This document shows positions 33,801 through 41,742 of a stretch of 64,000 bases of DNA, piece after piece. Position 1 is the stretch's first letter; each line of letters starts with the position of its first letter. The DNA is from Streptomyces globisporus (GTDB taxonomy: Bacteria > Actinomycetota > Actinomycetes > Streptomycetales > Streptomycetaceae), in assembly GCA_014649555.1 (NCBI GenBank), contig BMTG01000017.1, positions 1 through 64,000 on the forward strand. Direction: 5' to 3'. The notes beneath the pieces were generated by a model that saw nothing but the letters and a program-made list of their open reading frames with translations, was not told the DNA's origin and made no database searches. The position numbers were made by a program, and so were the translations under genes.

Positions 33801-35950
33801 CCGCCGGTGAGCCCGGGGTGCTCCAGCAGTCCGAGCACCGTCGCGGTGAGGAACGCGTGGCCCGCGCCGGTGTCGTCCGGGGCGTCGAGCAGACAGACGG
33901 GCCTGATCCGCCGCCTCCGCCACAGCCGGCTCCCGAGGGCACGCACGGCCTCCAACGCCTCGGCGGGCAGCTCCGGTTCGCCGTCGGGCCGGGGCCGGCC
34001 GGCGGGTACGAGGCCGGGATACGGGGTGTCCGGCCCCGGCGGTGGCGGTGCCGCGTCCGGATCGCGGGGCGCGGCGAGATCGCGCACGATGCGCAGGAGC
34101 AGGTCGGACACCAGTGGCAGGGCCTCCGTACCGGCGTGCTCGGCGATCCGGCGGAGTGCCGCCACGGGGGCGTCCGCGTCCACGCGGGCCCGGAGAACGG
34201 CCAACTCCCGCTCGTCGGCGGCGCCGAGGTCGGCCTCGACGGCGGACGGGAGGTGCCGGGGGTCGAGCAGGTCGAGCAGGTCCCGCCGCTGCTCGGGTAC
34301 GCGGGTGAGGTGCCACAGGAGCGCCAGCGCCCGGTCGCGTACGGGGCGCAGCTCGGGTGCGACCGGGGGGCGGGGTGAGCGGACCGGGGCCGGAGGCGGG
34401 CTGCCCGGTGCCGGGGGCGGGGCGCCGAGTCCCGAGGGTCGGCCGCCCGACGCCGGGGATGGTCCGCCCGGTGCCTTCGATGGACTGTCCGGTGCCTCGG
34501 GTGGGCCGTCCGGCGCCGAGCCCAGGGCGTCGGGCGCCGAGCCCGGGGCGTCCGGCGGGGCGTCGATGCCGAACGCCCGGGCCAGTGCCGATCGCGTACG
34601 GTCTCCGCCGATGGCCTCCAGGGCGTCGAGTGCGGCCGACGGGGCCGAGGGCAGCAGGGCGAGTACCGCGTCCTCGGCGTTCGGAGGGCGCAGCGCGCGG
34701 ATCGCTACGAGGAACGGGCGCGGGTCCCGGGCGGCCGGGAGCAGCCGGGCGACGGTCTCGCCGATGGGGACGTCGGTGACCCCCTGCCGCTCCAGGGCGA
34801 CCAGCAGCTCCAGCCGGCGCGGCCAGTCCGGGGCGGCGGGCGGGGCGTCGACGAGGGCGTCGAACAGCGGGCGACGGCACGTGTAGAGGACCGTGGCGAC
34901 GTCCTCGGCCGGGACGGTGTGGTCGGCGAGGGCCAGATCGAGGACGGGCCCGGCGTCCCGGTCCGCCGGGAAGTGGCCGCGCCGGTGCAGTCCGCGCAGA
35001 CAGGTCAGCACCGGCCCGGCGAGCAGGAGGGGGTCCGTGGCGGCCAGGGCCACCAGGCGTCCGACGTCGGTGCGCTCCGCCCGCTCGCCCAGGAGTTCCA
35101 CGGCCTGCCGACGCAGGGCAGGAGCCCCGGCCGGGTCCTCGGCCGTTTTCCACAGCACCGCGTGGTGCCCGTGCCGGGCCGCGGCGACGAGAACGGCGGC
35201 CGCGAGCGCCGCGCCCCCACCACCCCGCGCACCCGCCGGCCGGGTCAGCGACGACGGGGGCAGCGGAGTCACCACCGCCCAGGGCTCGGCGAGTTCGCGC
35301 AGCGCACCGGTCACGACGTCGTGGTCCGGCGCGTCGAGCAGGCGGACCAGCCGGTCGCGTACGAACGCCGGTGCCAGCAGTCCGGCGTGCAGTCCTTCGC
35401 GGGCCAGCCGCAGCGCCTCGGCCTGGAGGACCGGGTCCCCGGTGCCGACGAGTTCGGCCACGAGACGGTCGGGGCGGTGCGCGTCGGCGGCGGCACTCTC
35501 GCGGACGGCCCGGTAGAGGGGTTCGCCCGCCGGTTCCGTGCGCAGGACCACCGGGTCGCCGAGGAGTTCGGTTCGCAGCCAGGCGATCCGTACCCGGGCG
35601 GGCAGCGCGGCCGCGCGCCAGTCGGGCAGCCGAGTGCGCGGCCCTCGCGAACCGAGCCGGGTGTGGAGTCCGGCGAGCAGGAGGGACTCCTCCGGCGACG
35701 ACCCCACCGTATCCGGCAACAGGCCTGCCACCAGGGCGAGCTGCCCGCCGTCGGCGTCCGGGGTGCGCGGGATGTCCGTGCGCTCGGCGAGGAGCGTCAG
35801 GCCCAGGTGCCGGAGGCGGGGGACGGGGTGCCGTACCAGTCGGCCGAGCAGGTCCGGTGGGCAGGTGCGGGCGTCGAGGCGCCGGGCGAGGAGACCGGCG
35901 TCGGCGCGGTCGAGGGCATCGCTGATCGGGTCGTCCGGCGGGGTGGTCAC
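30890..35950 (-). CDS. Giant HEAT-repeat protein (1686 residues)
   Basis: 1686 residues, soluble, built of many HEAT-type helical repeats (typical units RVHRLLRSRDPQVRKHVIAL, AVGACLHHPNMNIRKTAAATLL, LLHHPRAGVRLHAHRASRAL and LLDHARPTVRRAARDAVVGF). Such solenoids are protein scaffolds. A Pro/Ala/Gly-rich linker (about residues 460-540) separates two halves, and the C-terminus ends in six tandem pentapeptides (x-T-D/G-G-Q). No enzymatic domain is visible. The GTG at 35950 gives VTTPPDDPISDALD; no clear ribosome site is seen, so the start is uncertain. A much longer upstream reading lacks HEAT similarity. Partner and role are unknown; it is monocistronic. Confidence 0.8.
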   Translation of the reverse strand: MTTPPDDPISDALDRADAGLLARRLDARTCPPDLLGRLVRHPVPRLRHLGLTLLAERTDIPRTPDADGGQLALVAGLLPDTVGSSPEESLLLAGLHTRLGSRGPRTRLPDWRAAALPARVRIAWLRTELLGDPVVLRTEPAGEPLYRAVRESAAADAHRPDRLVAELVGTGDPVLQAEALRLAREGLHAGLLAPAFVRDRLVRLLDAPDHDVVTGALRELAEPWAVVTPLPPSSLTRPAGARGGGGAALAAAVLVAAARHGHHAVLWKTAEDPAGAPALRRQAVELLGERAERTDVGRLVALAATDPLLLAGPVLTCLRGLHRRGHFPADRDAGPVLDLALADHTVPAEDVATVLYTCRRPLFDALVDAPPAAPDWPRRLELLVALERQGVTDVPIGETVARLLPAARDPRPFLVAIRALRPPNAEDAVLALLPSAPSAALDALEAIGGDRTRSALARAFGIDAPPDAPGSAPDALGSAPDGPPEAPDSPSKAPGGPSPASGGRPSGLGAPPPAPGSPPPAPVRSPRPPVAPELRPVRDRALALLWHLTRVPEQRRDLLDLLDPRHLPSAVEADLGAADERELAVLRARVDADAPVAALRRIAEHAGTEALPLVSDLLLRIVRDLAAPRDPDAAPPPPGPDTPYPGLVPAGRPRPDGEPELPAEALEAVRALGSRLWRRRRIRPVCLLDAPDDTGAGHAFLTATVLGLLEHPGLTGGEQAVLLKALLQVPATASTRARVHRLLRSRDPQVRKHVIALPAHDASGADARALSATLVPLTSDPDIRTVRAALLALGTARADWAAEAVGACLHHPNMNIRKTAAATLLHAGAPASVPHLLRALGRDDNPGLRTGLTRALAAVVGDARTATLLAAAEAAGGERTRRLLLGALDGEVTARAVLALDAGASPVVPALLALVADGGVRLAAGSGSVADLAEPLARHGVPMPPDAPGRATTGTDPDVAMLLRTGWDPEAALRIARRPTPPDTAGVHEVSAARALLGHWLDLAARTGEAGLRSRLVRCALRLCPGPWSADEVAVFARHAGTVTDAFCTATGGGEEGELIDVLHAVAPHLSAGRSLPVVEALRALPPAGPGGSPRPEAAASPLPLLRRLGAVLVRADLDRALAAAHLGADPWRAAPAVLREAFGVPGEGVTTEEPDAWQAELATAVRTPEALAEFRGRNATAAVGAPRHPGAEGSDRAVERSPRAASATGPTAEGPAHPTAVPRSRRLLRALVEAYPGAAPEARAHLVDWMTELQPLDAPEWTIAETRSANAAAGAPARPARADDLDQPRSAAQRSRLLAMLDAESPERRTAAATALRDWPEPDVSRAVLRAYLRGRTDVLPDTASPDPVHDGELTAPGVLPERALRWVDRLPEDDLPPLVPLLVAWWEHGPPAVHAAAGPALRRVPADALAHLLAPRIKAGELGLLDLLTGLRLLRTPLLTRAERLLRTAGREALADGLVLLDGPLRAPGTAPEDAAALASLRTPSRAPVVPGDPPSLPELLDLARTGTPGRTREVLTRLVEECAPAPGARPDPELPALIEELLHHPRAGVRLHAHRASRALCDRDTHARLTVLLLADPLPDVVRMAVRTLGRAGWTPALPDLVRLLDHARPTVRRAARDAVVGFGGAAVPALRRAEAHARPDRRSLYTEVLAQITDGQATGGQTTGAQMTDGQVTGGRITDGEA
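30896..30985 (-). repeat. Six 15-bp tandem repeats at the 3' end of the HEAT gene
   Basis: They encode ITDGQ, ATGGQ, TTGAQ, MTDGQ, VTGGR and ITDGE, a pentapeptide array before the last residue, consistent with slippage-expanded minisatellite DNA. Confidence 0.8.
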
Positions 35951-36092
35951 CGACGGAGCGTAGACGGCCGGTTCGCTCCGCCGCCCCCGGTTATCCGGAC
36001 GCCGGGTATCGCCCCGGCCCGTCCTGATCGATGATGTTGGCCGGGGCCGCCGCCCCGGGGCAGAGCAACAGCCGTGGGAGGAAAGGGTTGTC

Positions 36093-37472
36093 ATGCGGGA
36101 ACAGCCGACGGACCCGGCGACGACGGACACGGACGCGCGGCAGGCGTCCCGTACGGATACGGACGCCCAGGTCATCGTGGTGGGGGCGGGCCCGGCGGGC
36201 TCCTCGGCCGCGTACCACCTGGCACGGGCCGGGGTGGACGTGATCCTGCTGGAGAAGGCCCGCTTCCCCCGGGAGAAGGTCTGCGGGGACGGTCTCACCC
36301 CGCGGGCGGTGCACCAGCTCATCCGGATGGGCGTCGACATCACCGCACCGGGCTGGACGCGTTCGCGCGGGATGCGCTGGGTGGCCGGGAAGCACCGGGT
36401 GCACATCGAGTGGCCGGCGCTGGGCCGCTACCCGGACTTCGGCCTCTCCCGCAGCCGGCACGACTTCGACGACATCCTGGCCCGGCACGCCGTGGCGGCG
36501 GGGGCCCGGCTGTACAGCGGCTGGAAGGCGGAGCGGCCGCTGACGGACCGGGCGGGCCGGGTCACCGGGGTCGCCGCGTCCTCGGACTCGCCGGACGTTG
36601 CGGAGCCGGTCGACTTCCGCGCGCCGGTCGTCATCGCCGCTGACGGGGCGTCCGCCCGCCTCGCCCTGGCGCTGGGCCTGGAACGGGACCCGCGACGGCA
36701 GATCGCGACCGCCGCCCGGCGCTACTACCGCAGCCCCGAACGCTCCCGGGAGGAGTACCTGGAGCTGTGGGCCGACCTCCGCTTCCCCGACGGGGGCCCG
36801 TACCTCCCGGGCTACGGCTGGATCTTCCCGATGGGTGACGGACGGGTCAACGTCGGACTCGGGGCGCTCCCCCACCGGCGGCACGGCAAGGCGGACCTGC
36901 GCGCCACCCTCGACCAGTGGCTGGCCCGCACCCCGCAGGAGTGGGGGCTGCGCGAGGAGAACGCGGAGGGCCCGGTGCGCAGCGCCGCCCTGCCCCTCGG
37001 CTTCAACCGCCATCCGCTGTACGCCCGGGGGCTGTTGCTCGTCGGCGACTCCGGCGGGATGGTCAGCCCCTGGAACGGCGAGGGCATCGCCCAGGCGATG
37101 GAGGCGGGCGAGGTGGCCGCCGAGACCGCGGCCCTCGCCCTGGCGCACGCCCAAGGGCCCCGCCGTGAACAGGTACTGCGCGGCTACCCGGTGGAGATGA
37201 ACCGCCGCTGGGGCCGCTACTACCGGCTCGGCAACACCGCCGCCGACCTGGTCTTCAGCCGCTCGGGCTTCCAACCGGTGCTCAACCGGTACGTCATGGG
37301 CTCGCCGTTCCTCCTCGACCTGCTGGCCCGGCTGCTCACCGACCTCACGGACAAGCCCTCGCGCGATGTGGCCGACCATGTCCTCAACACGGCCTTCCGC
37401 CTCGTCCCGGCTCCGGGTCCGAGCCGTCGGCGGGGCGCGGGGCGTGGCGGGCCGCCGGGCCGGAAACGCTGA
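36093..37472 (+). CDS. Geranylgeranyl reductase-family FAD oxidoreductase
   Basis: 459 residues. The FAD Rossmann motif is VIVVGAGPAGSSAAYHLARAG at about 27-47; a second signature is KVCGDGLTPRAV, with a conserved Cys in this family; the GD motif is LLVGDSGGMVSPWNGEGI. These match the geranylgeranyl-reductase family, which saturates isoprenoid chains (for example of menaquinone or prenyl lipids) at the membrane surface, using reduced flavin. The ATG has GGAGGAAAGG about eight bases upstream. The AlkZ-like gene follows after 35 bases and probably shares its transcript. Other hydroxylase or halogenase substrates are possible. Confidence 0.85.
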   Translation: MREQPTDPATTDTDARQASRTDTDAQVIVVGAGPAGSSAAYHLARAGVDVILLEKARFPREKVCGDGLTPRAVHQLIRMGVDITAPGWTRSRGMRWVAGKHRVHIEWPALGRYPDFGLSRSRHDFDDILARHAVAAGARLYSGWKAERPLTDRAGRVTGVAASSDSPDVAEPVDFRAPVVIAADGASARLALALGLERDPRRQIATAARRYYRSPERSREEYLELWADLRFPDGGPYLPGYGWIFPMGDGRVNVGLGALPHRRHGKADLRATLDQWLARTPQEWGLREENAEGPVRSAALPLGFNRHPLYARGLLLVGDSGGMVSPWNGEGIAQAMEAGEVAAETAALALAHAQGPRREQVLRGYPVEMNRRWGRYYRLGNTAADLVFSRSGFQPVLNRYVMGSPFLLDLLARLLTDLTDKPSRDVADHVLNTAFRLVPAPGPSRRRGAGRGGPPGRKR

Positions 37473-37507
37473 CGGCCCACCGCGGGAACGGACCGAAGGA
37501 AGACGGC

Positions 37508-38650
37508 ATGACCATCACCGCACGCGAACTCAACCGCTCCACGCTCGCCCGGCAGTTGCTGCTGCGGCGCGAGCCGCTGGACGCCGTCGAGGGGGTGCGG
37601 CGCGTGGTGGCGCTCCAGGCGCAGCAGCCCGCCTCGCCCTATCTCGCCCTCTGGAACCGGCTCGCGGACTTCGATCCGGCCGGTCTCGACGCCGCGTTCA
37701 CGGGTCACGCGGTCGTCAAGGCCACGCTGATGCGGCTCACGCTCCACGCCGTGCACGCCGAGGACCACGCGGTGTTCCGGGAGGCCATGCATCCGGTGAT
37801 ACGGGCGTCCCGGCTGGGATCCCGCTTCACCGCGTCCGGGCTGACCGCCGAGGACGCCGAGAAACTCGTCCCCGGGCTGCTGGAGTTCGCGGAGCGGCCC
37901 CGGACCACCGCCGCGTGCGAGGCGTGGCTGGGCGAGCGGCTGGGCGCGCCGCCGGAGCAGGGCGCATGGTGGGGGCTGCGGCAGTTCACGCCGCTGCTCC
38001 ACGCACCCACCGCGCCGCCGTGGTCGTTCGGCCACCGGCCTGCGTACATCGCGCCGCGCACCGGCCCTCCGCGCACGGACGCGGAGGCGTCGGCCGCTTC
38101 GCTGCGGACCCTCGTCGTGCGGTACCTCTCGGGGTTCGGGCCCGCGTCGGTCGCGGACGTCGCGCAGTTCGCGATGGTCCGGCGGACCGCGGTGCGGGCG
38201 GCGCTCGCGGATCTCGCCGGGGAGCTGGACCGGCTGGAGGGGCCGGAGGGCGAGGAGCTGTTCGATCTGCCGGGTGCTCCGCGGCCGGACGCGACGGCGC
38301 CTGCGCCGCCCCGGCTGATGGCGATGTGGGACAGCGTTCTGCTGGCGTACGCGGATCGCGGCCGGGTCCTGCCGCCCGCGTACCGCAGGGTCGTGATCCG
38401 AGCGAACGGGGACGTGCTGCCGACGCTGCTGGTCGACGGGTATGTGGCGGGGGTGTGGCGGCCGGTCGACGGGGGCATCGAGGCGGCCGCGTTCCATCCG
38501 CTGCCCGAGGAGGTCTGGGAGGGGCTCGCCGTCGAGGCCCGGTCGCTGGTGGGGTTCCTGGCCGGCCGGGAACCGGAGGTCTACCGGCGCTACGGCCACT
38601 GGTGGAACCGTCTCCCGGACGCCACCGTGCGGCTGTTGCCCGGTGGCTGA
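37508..38650 (+). CDS. HTH_42 winged-helix protein, AlkZ-like DNA glycosylase candidate
   Basis: 380 residues of the HTH_42 (PF06224) superfamily, which includes E. coli YcaQ and Streptomyces AlkZ. The N-terminal block VVALQAQQPASPYLALWNRL contains a Q-x-Q motif at Gln37 and Gln39, the positions of the catalytic pair in AlkZ. The middle region (SLRTLVVRYLSGFGPASVADVAQF) is a winged helix, and the C-terminal part is beta-rich with WRPVDGGIEAAAF. AlkZ excises bulky alkylated bases and unhooks inter-strand crosslinks. Only the fold and motif are seen; activity is inferred. The ATG is 35 bases after the flavoprotein gene. Confidence 0.82.
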   Translation: MTITARELNRSTLARQLLLRREPLDAVEGVRRVVALQAQQPASPYLALWNRLADFDPAGLDAAFTGHAVVKATLMRLTLHAVHAEDHAVFREAMHPVIRASRLGSRFTASGLTAEDAEKLVPGLLEFAERPRTTAACEAWLGERLGAPPEQGAWWGLRQFTPLLHAPTAPPWSFGHRPAYIAPRTGPPRTDAEASAASLRTLVVRYLSGFGPASVADVAQFAMVRRTAVRAALADLAGELDRLEGPEGEELFDLPGAPRPDATAPAPPRLMAMWDSVLLAYADRGRVLPPAYRRVVIRANGDVLPTLLVDGYVAGVWRPVDGGIEAAAFHPLPEEVWEGLAVEARSLVGFLAGREPEVYRRYGHWWNRLPDATVRLLPGG

Positions 38651-38687
38651 GGGCAGTGGCCCGATCCTCGATTCCACGAACGCATGC

Positions 38688-38703
38688 TCTACAGGCCTGT
38701 AGA
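38688..38703. promoter_or_regulatory. BlaI-type operator before tatA
   Basis: TCTACAGGCCTGTAGA, a perfect 16-bp palindrome (TCTAC-N6-GTAGA). Its right half supplies a TAGATT -10-like element at 38700-38705. The same spacing recurs at 41611 and 43329. Confidence 0.7.
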
Positions 38704-38742
38704 TTACCTCCGTCGTAGACCGCTCCAGAGAAAGCAGCAGCC

Positions 38743-38964
38743 ATGTTGGGGATCGGCGAACTCACCCTCGTTCTTCTCGTGATCGTGGTGGTCCTGAGCA
38801 TCAAGAGGCTGCCGGATCTGGTGCGCTCCGCCGGCAAGGCCGCGCGCATCCTCAAGAGCGAGAAGCGGGCGTTCAAGGACCAGGACCCCGACGCGGACGG
38901 CGGCCCGCACCGGCCGTCCCCCCGGGTCATCCGCGGGGAGACGGCCGAGCGGGACACCCCGTAG
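38743..38964 (+). CDS. Twin-arginine translocase subunit TatA/TatE family
   Basis: 73 residues. A short N-terminal membrane helix (residues 4-20, GIGELTLVLLVIVVVLS), then the hinge and amphipathic helix KRLPDLVRSAGKAARILKSEKRAF, then a charged disordered tail: the TatA plan. It forms part of the pore that exports folded proteins. The genome's main tatA/tatC operon is not here, so this is an extra copy with a separate, BlaI-box-containing promoter. It lies only nine bases from the end of the convergent CNNM gene. The -FG- motif after the helix reads KRLP here, a difference from many TatA proteins. Confidence 0.88.
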   Translation: MLGIGELTLVLLVIVVVLSIKRLPDLVRSAGKAARILKSEKRAFKDQDPDADGGPHRPSPRVIRGETAERDTP

Positions 38965-38973
38965 GGCCGTCGC

Positions 38974-40008
38974 CTAGGACGCGGCCTCGGGCGGCGTCTG
39001 CGGGTGCAGGAGCCTGGCCAGCAGGTCGTCCAGGCTGACCAGTCCGGTGAGCCGGCCCTCCCCGTCCCGCACGACGGCGATGGTGGCCCGCCGCTCGCGC
39101 AGTTGCTCCACCGCGTGGGCGGCGGTCTCCTCCGGGGCCAGCTCCGGGACCGGGCGGGCCAGATCCCGGGCGAGGGCCGCCCGCGACCGGGCGCGGGCGA
39201 CGAGGGCGTCGCGCGCGTGCACCGATCCGAGCACCCGCTCCCCGTCCCGTACCAGCAGGCGGGTGCGGTCGGCTTCGGCGGCGGTGGCCAGGACCTCGTC
39301 GAGTCCCGCGTCGGCCGGGACGGTCACGATCCGTCCGGTTGGGATCTGGACGGCGGAGACCGGGGCCTGCGGTTCGGTCAGGGACCGGGTCATCAGGCCG
39401 GAGTCGCCCTTGCTGATCAGCCCGAGCCGCTCGGACTCCTCGATGAGGTGGGTGAGCTGGTCCCGGTTGTGCACCGAGGTCAGCTCGTCGCGCGGGGCGA
39501 CCCGGCAGAGCCGCACCAGCCCGTTGCTGATCCAGTTCATCAGCCGGATCAGCGGCCGTACGGCGTTGACCACGGCCCGGAAGGCCGGGCTCAGGAGCAT
39601 CGCCGAGCGCTCCGGGTGGGCGATGGCCCAGGACTTCGGGGCCATCTCGCCGACCACCATGTGCAGGAAGACGACGACGATCATGGCCAGCGCGAAGGCG
39701 ATGCCGTAGCTGAGGGCGGCGGGCAGCCCGAGCTTCTCCAGCAGCGGGTCCAGCTCGTGGGAGATGGCGGGCTTGGAGACGGAGCCGAGACCCAGGGTGC
39801 AGATGGTGATGCCGAGCTGGGCGCCCGCGAGCATCAGCGACAGCTCGCGCATCCCGGCGAGCGCCGCCTTGGCACCGCGCTGCCCGCGGGCCACGGCCTG
39901 CTCCATGCGGTGGCGTTTGGCGGCGACCAGGGCGAATTCGGCGGCGACGAAGAACCCGCTGCCGATGAGCAGCAGGACGGTCACGAAGAGGGCCAGGGGG
40001 AAGCTCAT
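38974..40008 (-). CDS. CNNM-domain membrane protein with CBS pair, no CorC domain
   Basis: 344 residues. The CNNM (DUF21) membrane domain occupies about residues 1-180 (FFVAAEFALVAAKRHR; GAQLGITICTLGLG; VGEMAPKSWAIAHPE), followed by two CBS modules (TVPADAGLDEVLATA and RERRATIAVVRDGEGRLTGLVSLDDLL). It ends there, lacking the C-terminal CorC/HlyC domain of its partner. CNNM/CorC proteins export or regulate magnesium or other divalent ions, gated by nucleotide binding to CBS. The start ATG overlaps the upstream paralogue's TGA (ATGA), so the pair is co-translated and may form a heterodimer. Confidence 0.88.
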   Translation of the reverse strand: MSFPLALFVTVLLLIGSGFFVAAEFALVAAKRHRMEQAVARGQRGAKAALAGMRELSLMLAGAQLGITICTLGLGSVSKPAISHELDPLLEKLGLPAALSYGIAFALAMIVVVFLHMVVGEMAPKSWAIAHPERSAMLLSPAFRAVVNAVRPLIRLMNWISNGLVRLCRVAPRDELTSVHNRDQLTHLIEESERLGLISKGDSGLMTRSLTEPQAPVSAVQIPTGRIVTVPADAGLDEVLATAAEADRTRLLVRDGERVLGSVHARDALVARARSRAALARDLARPVPELAPEETAAHAVEQLRERRATIAVVRDGEGRLTGLVSLDDLLARLLHPQTPPEAAS

Positions 40009-41369
40009 GCCTGCGGCTCCTGTCCGGTGCGGTCACCGTCGGCCGTCGGATCGGCGTCGGCGTCGGCGGTGCGGTCTTCTCGCTCGATGCGGACGTACTC
40101 GGCGACGTGCCGGTCGAGCGAGCGGACGGCGATCCGGACGCCGGAGACGGTCAGCCGGTCCCCCACCGTCGGGAAGCGGCCGAGCCGGTCGATGATCAGT
40201 CCGGCCAGGGTGTCGTAGTCGTCGCTCTCCTGGGGCAGTTCGATCCCGGTGGCCTCCTCGATCTCGTCGAGGCGGCGGCCCGCGTCCACGATCCAGCCGG
40301 AGCCGTCGGCGACCGCGAGTTCGACGACGGTGTCGGACTCGTCGGCGATGTCCCCGACGAGTTCCTCCGCGATGTCCTCGTACGTGACGATCCCGGCGAG
40401 GCCGCCGTGCTCGTCCAGGACCACGGCGAACTCGTCGTCGCGCTCCCGCATCTGCGTCACGGCGGCGGGCAGCTTCAGCAGCTCGGGCAGCAGGAGCGGA
40501 TCGCGGGCCAGCGATCCGACCGTGGTGCGGCCGACGTCCGCGGCGGACAGCCGCATCAGTTCGCGTACGCCCAGGACACCCGCCGGGTCGTCCGGGTGGT
40601 CACCGAGCACCGGGTAGTTGGAGTGCCCGTGCCGGGCGATCAGCTGCACGGCCTCGGCGGCCATGGCGTCCCGGCGGACGAAGGCGACGTCGGCGCGCGG
40701 GATCATCACCTCGGCCAGGGTCCGTTCGGAGAACTCCAGGGCGTGGTCCATCAGTTCGGCGGTCGCGGCGGGCAGCTCGCCCTGCTCGTGGGATTCCCCG
40801 ATCAGGTGGCCCAGCTCCTCCAGGGTGGCGCCGTGGTGCAGTTCCTCGACGGGTTCGATGCCGATCCGGCGCAGCAGCCGGTTGGCCGCGCTGTCGAAGA
40901 TGTGGATCAACGGGCCGACCACGCGGAGGTAGATCAGGGTGGAGGCGGCCAGGGACTTCGCCATCCGCTCCGGGATGGCGAGGGCCAGGTTCTTGGGGGC
41001 GAGTTCGCCCAGGACCATCTGGATGACGGTCGCCACCACGAAGGACAGCACGACGGAGATGCCGGAGACCACACCGTCGGGCACGCCGGTGCCGCTGAGG
41101 GCGGGGCGCAGCAGCGCGGAGACGGACGGTTCGGCGAGGAAGCCGACGACGAGCCCGGTGACGGTGATGCCGAGCTGGGCGCCGGAGAGCATGAACGAGA
41201 GGCGCTCCAGCACGTTCACGGCGCGGGCGGCCCGGTTGTCCCCGGCCGCGGCCTCCCGGGCGAGGGTCAGCCGGTCCGCGGAGACGTACGCGAACTCCTG
41301 GGCCACGAAGTAGCCGGTCCCGGCGGTCAGGACGAAGACGGCCAGCAGACCGAGCAGAGCGGCGATCAT
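40005..41369 (-). CDS. CNNM/CBS/CorC_HlyC transporter (hemolysin C family)
   Basis: 454 residues. CNNM membrane domain (about 1-190, FVAQEFAYVSADR and LGELAPKNLALAIPE), CBS pair (about 215-335, VMIPRADVAF, YPVLGD, DDEFAVVLDEHGGLAGIVTYEDIAEELVG) and a C-terminal CorC_HlyC domain (about 360-435, LDEIEEATGIELP, RLGRFPTVGD). It is a full-length divalent-cation efflux/transport protein at the plasma membrane. The shorter paralogue overlaps its 3' end by four bases. A 240-base structured leader and a BlaI-type operator lie upstream, suggesting regulated expression. Confidence 0.9.
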   Translation of the reverse strand: MIAALLGLLAVFVLTAGTGYFVAQEFAYVSADRLTLAREAAAGDNRAARAVNVLERLSFMLSGAQLGITVTGLVVGFLAEPSVSALLRPALSGTGVPDGVVSGISVVLSFVVATVIQMVLGELAPKNLALAIPERMAKSLAASTLIYLRVVGPLIHIFDSAANRLLRRIGIEPVEELHHGATLEELGHLIGESHEQGELPAATAELMDHALEFSERTLAEVMIPRADVAFVRRDAMAAEAVQLIARHGHSNYPVLGDHPDDPAGVLGVRELMRLSAADVGRTTVGSLARDPLLLPELLKLPAAVTQMRERDDEFAVVLDEHGGLAGIVTYEDIAEELVGDIADESDTVVELAVADGSGWIVDAGRRLDEIEEATGIELPQESDDYDTLAGLIIDRLGRFPTVGDRLTVSGVRIAVRSLDRHVAEYVRIEREDRTADADADPTADGDRTGQEPQA

Positions 41370-41610
41370 CGGGTCCTCGCCCCGTAGGAGCGGCGGCCGG
41401 CCCGGGCCGTGGCCGCGCCGGCGGATCGGATGCGGTGGAAGTCAGGCCCCGGAGGGCGAAGGTCGGGCCCCGAAGGGCCCGTACTGGCAGACAACGCGTG
41501 GCTCCTGTCCGGCTGGGGGTTCTCCAGCCACTGTGTGGAGGGGTTCGGCCCCCTCCCCCGCACCGGTGCGTTTCCGGTTCTGCCCACGGTCGGGCCTGCG
41601 GTCCATGAAC
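41370..41610 (-). other. Long structured 5' leader of the CNNM operon
   Basis: About 240 bases between the likely start near the BlaI-type operator and the ATG. On the minus strand AACGC (near 41567) and GCGTT (near 41493) could close a multi-hairpin domain containing GGAGGGG/CCCCTCC and GTGGCT/AGCCAC stems; a CGGGCCC-TTCG-GGGCCCG hairpin follows at 41464-41481. This resembles a cis-regulatory RNA, but it matches no riboswitch class I know. A 73-codon frame that ends overlapping the CNNM ATG is probably incidental. Confidence 0.4.
41464..41481 (-). terminator. Tetraloop hairpin in the CNNM leader (possible attenuator)
   Basis: Seven-bp GC-rich stem CGGGCCC / GGGCCCG, read on the minus strand with a stable TTCG loop. 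It lies about 95 bases before the start codon. Confidence 0.5.
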
Positions 41611-41626
41611 TCTACAGCGGAGTAGA
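41611..41626. promoter_or_regulatory. BlaI-type operator before the CNNM operon
   Basis: TCTACAGCGGAGTAGA: arms TCTAC and GTAGA with the same six-base spacing as the tatA and terD sites, though the centre is not symmetric. On the minus strand it yields TAGAGT (41609-41614) as a -10 candidate. The remaining 41627-41742 shows no gene. Confidence 0.6.
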
Positions 41627-41742
41627 TGGGCGGTTCAGGGGTGGCTTCCGTGACGAGAACCGTACGCCAATGGGCATATCCAGGGAGGGAACGGACACCC
41701 CCTGACGATCACGCCGGGCTGAGCGCCGCACGGGGACAGCCT

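Noticed and set aside
32316-34886. 856-codon open frame antisense to the HEAT gene
   Set aside because: Ser/Arg/Ala-rich translation without domains, in a shadow frame of a long G+C-rich gene.
41366-41587. 73-codon frame in the CNNM leader that ends in an ATGA overlap
   Set aside because: The overlap is suggestive, but the peptide is Pro/Arg/Ser-rich without a known pattern, and a structured RNA leader explains the region as well. Kept only as a note in the leader entry.
41370-41610. Known riboswitch (M-box, manganese yybP-ykoY, ydaO or cobalamin type)
   Set aside because: None of the conserved consensus blocks I know is present.
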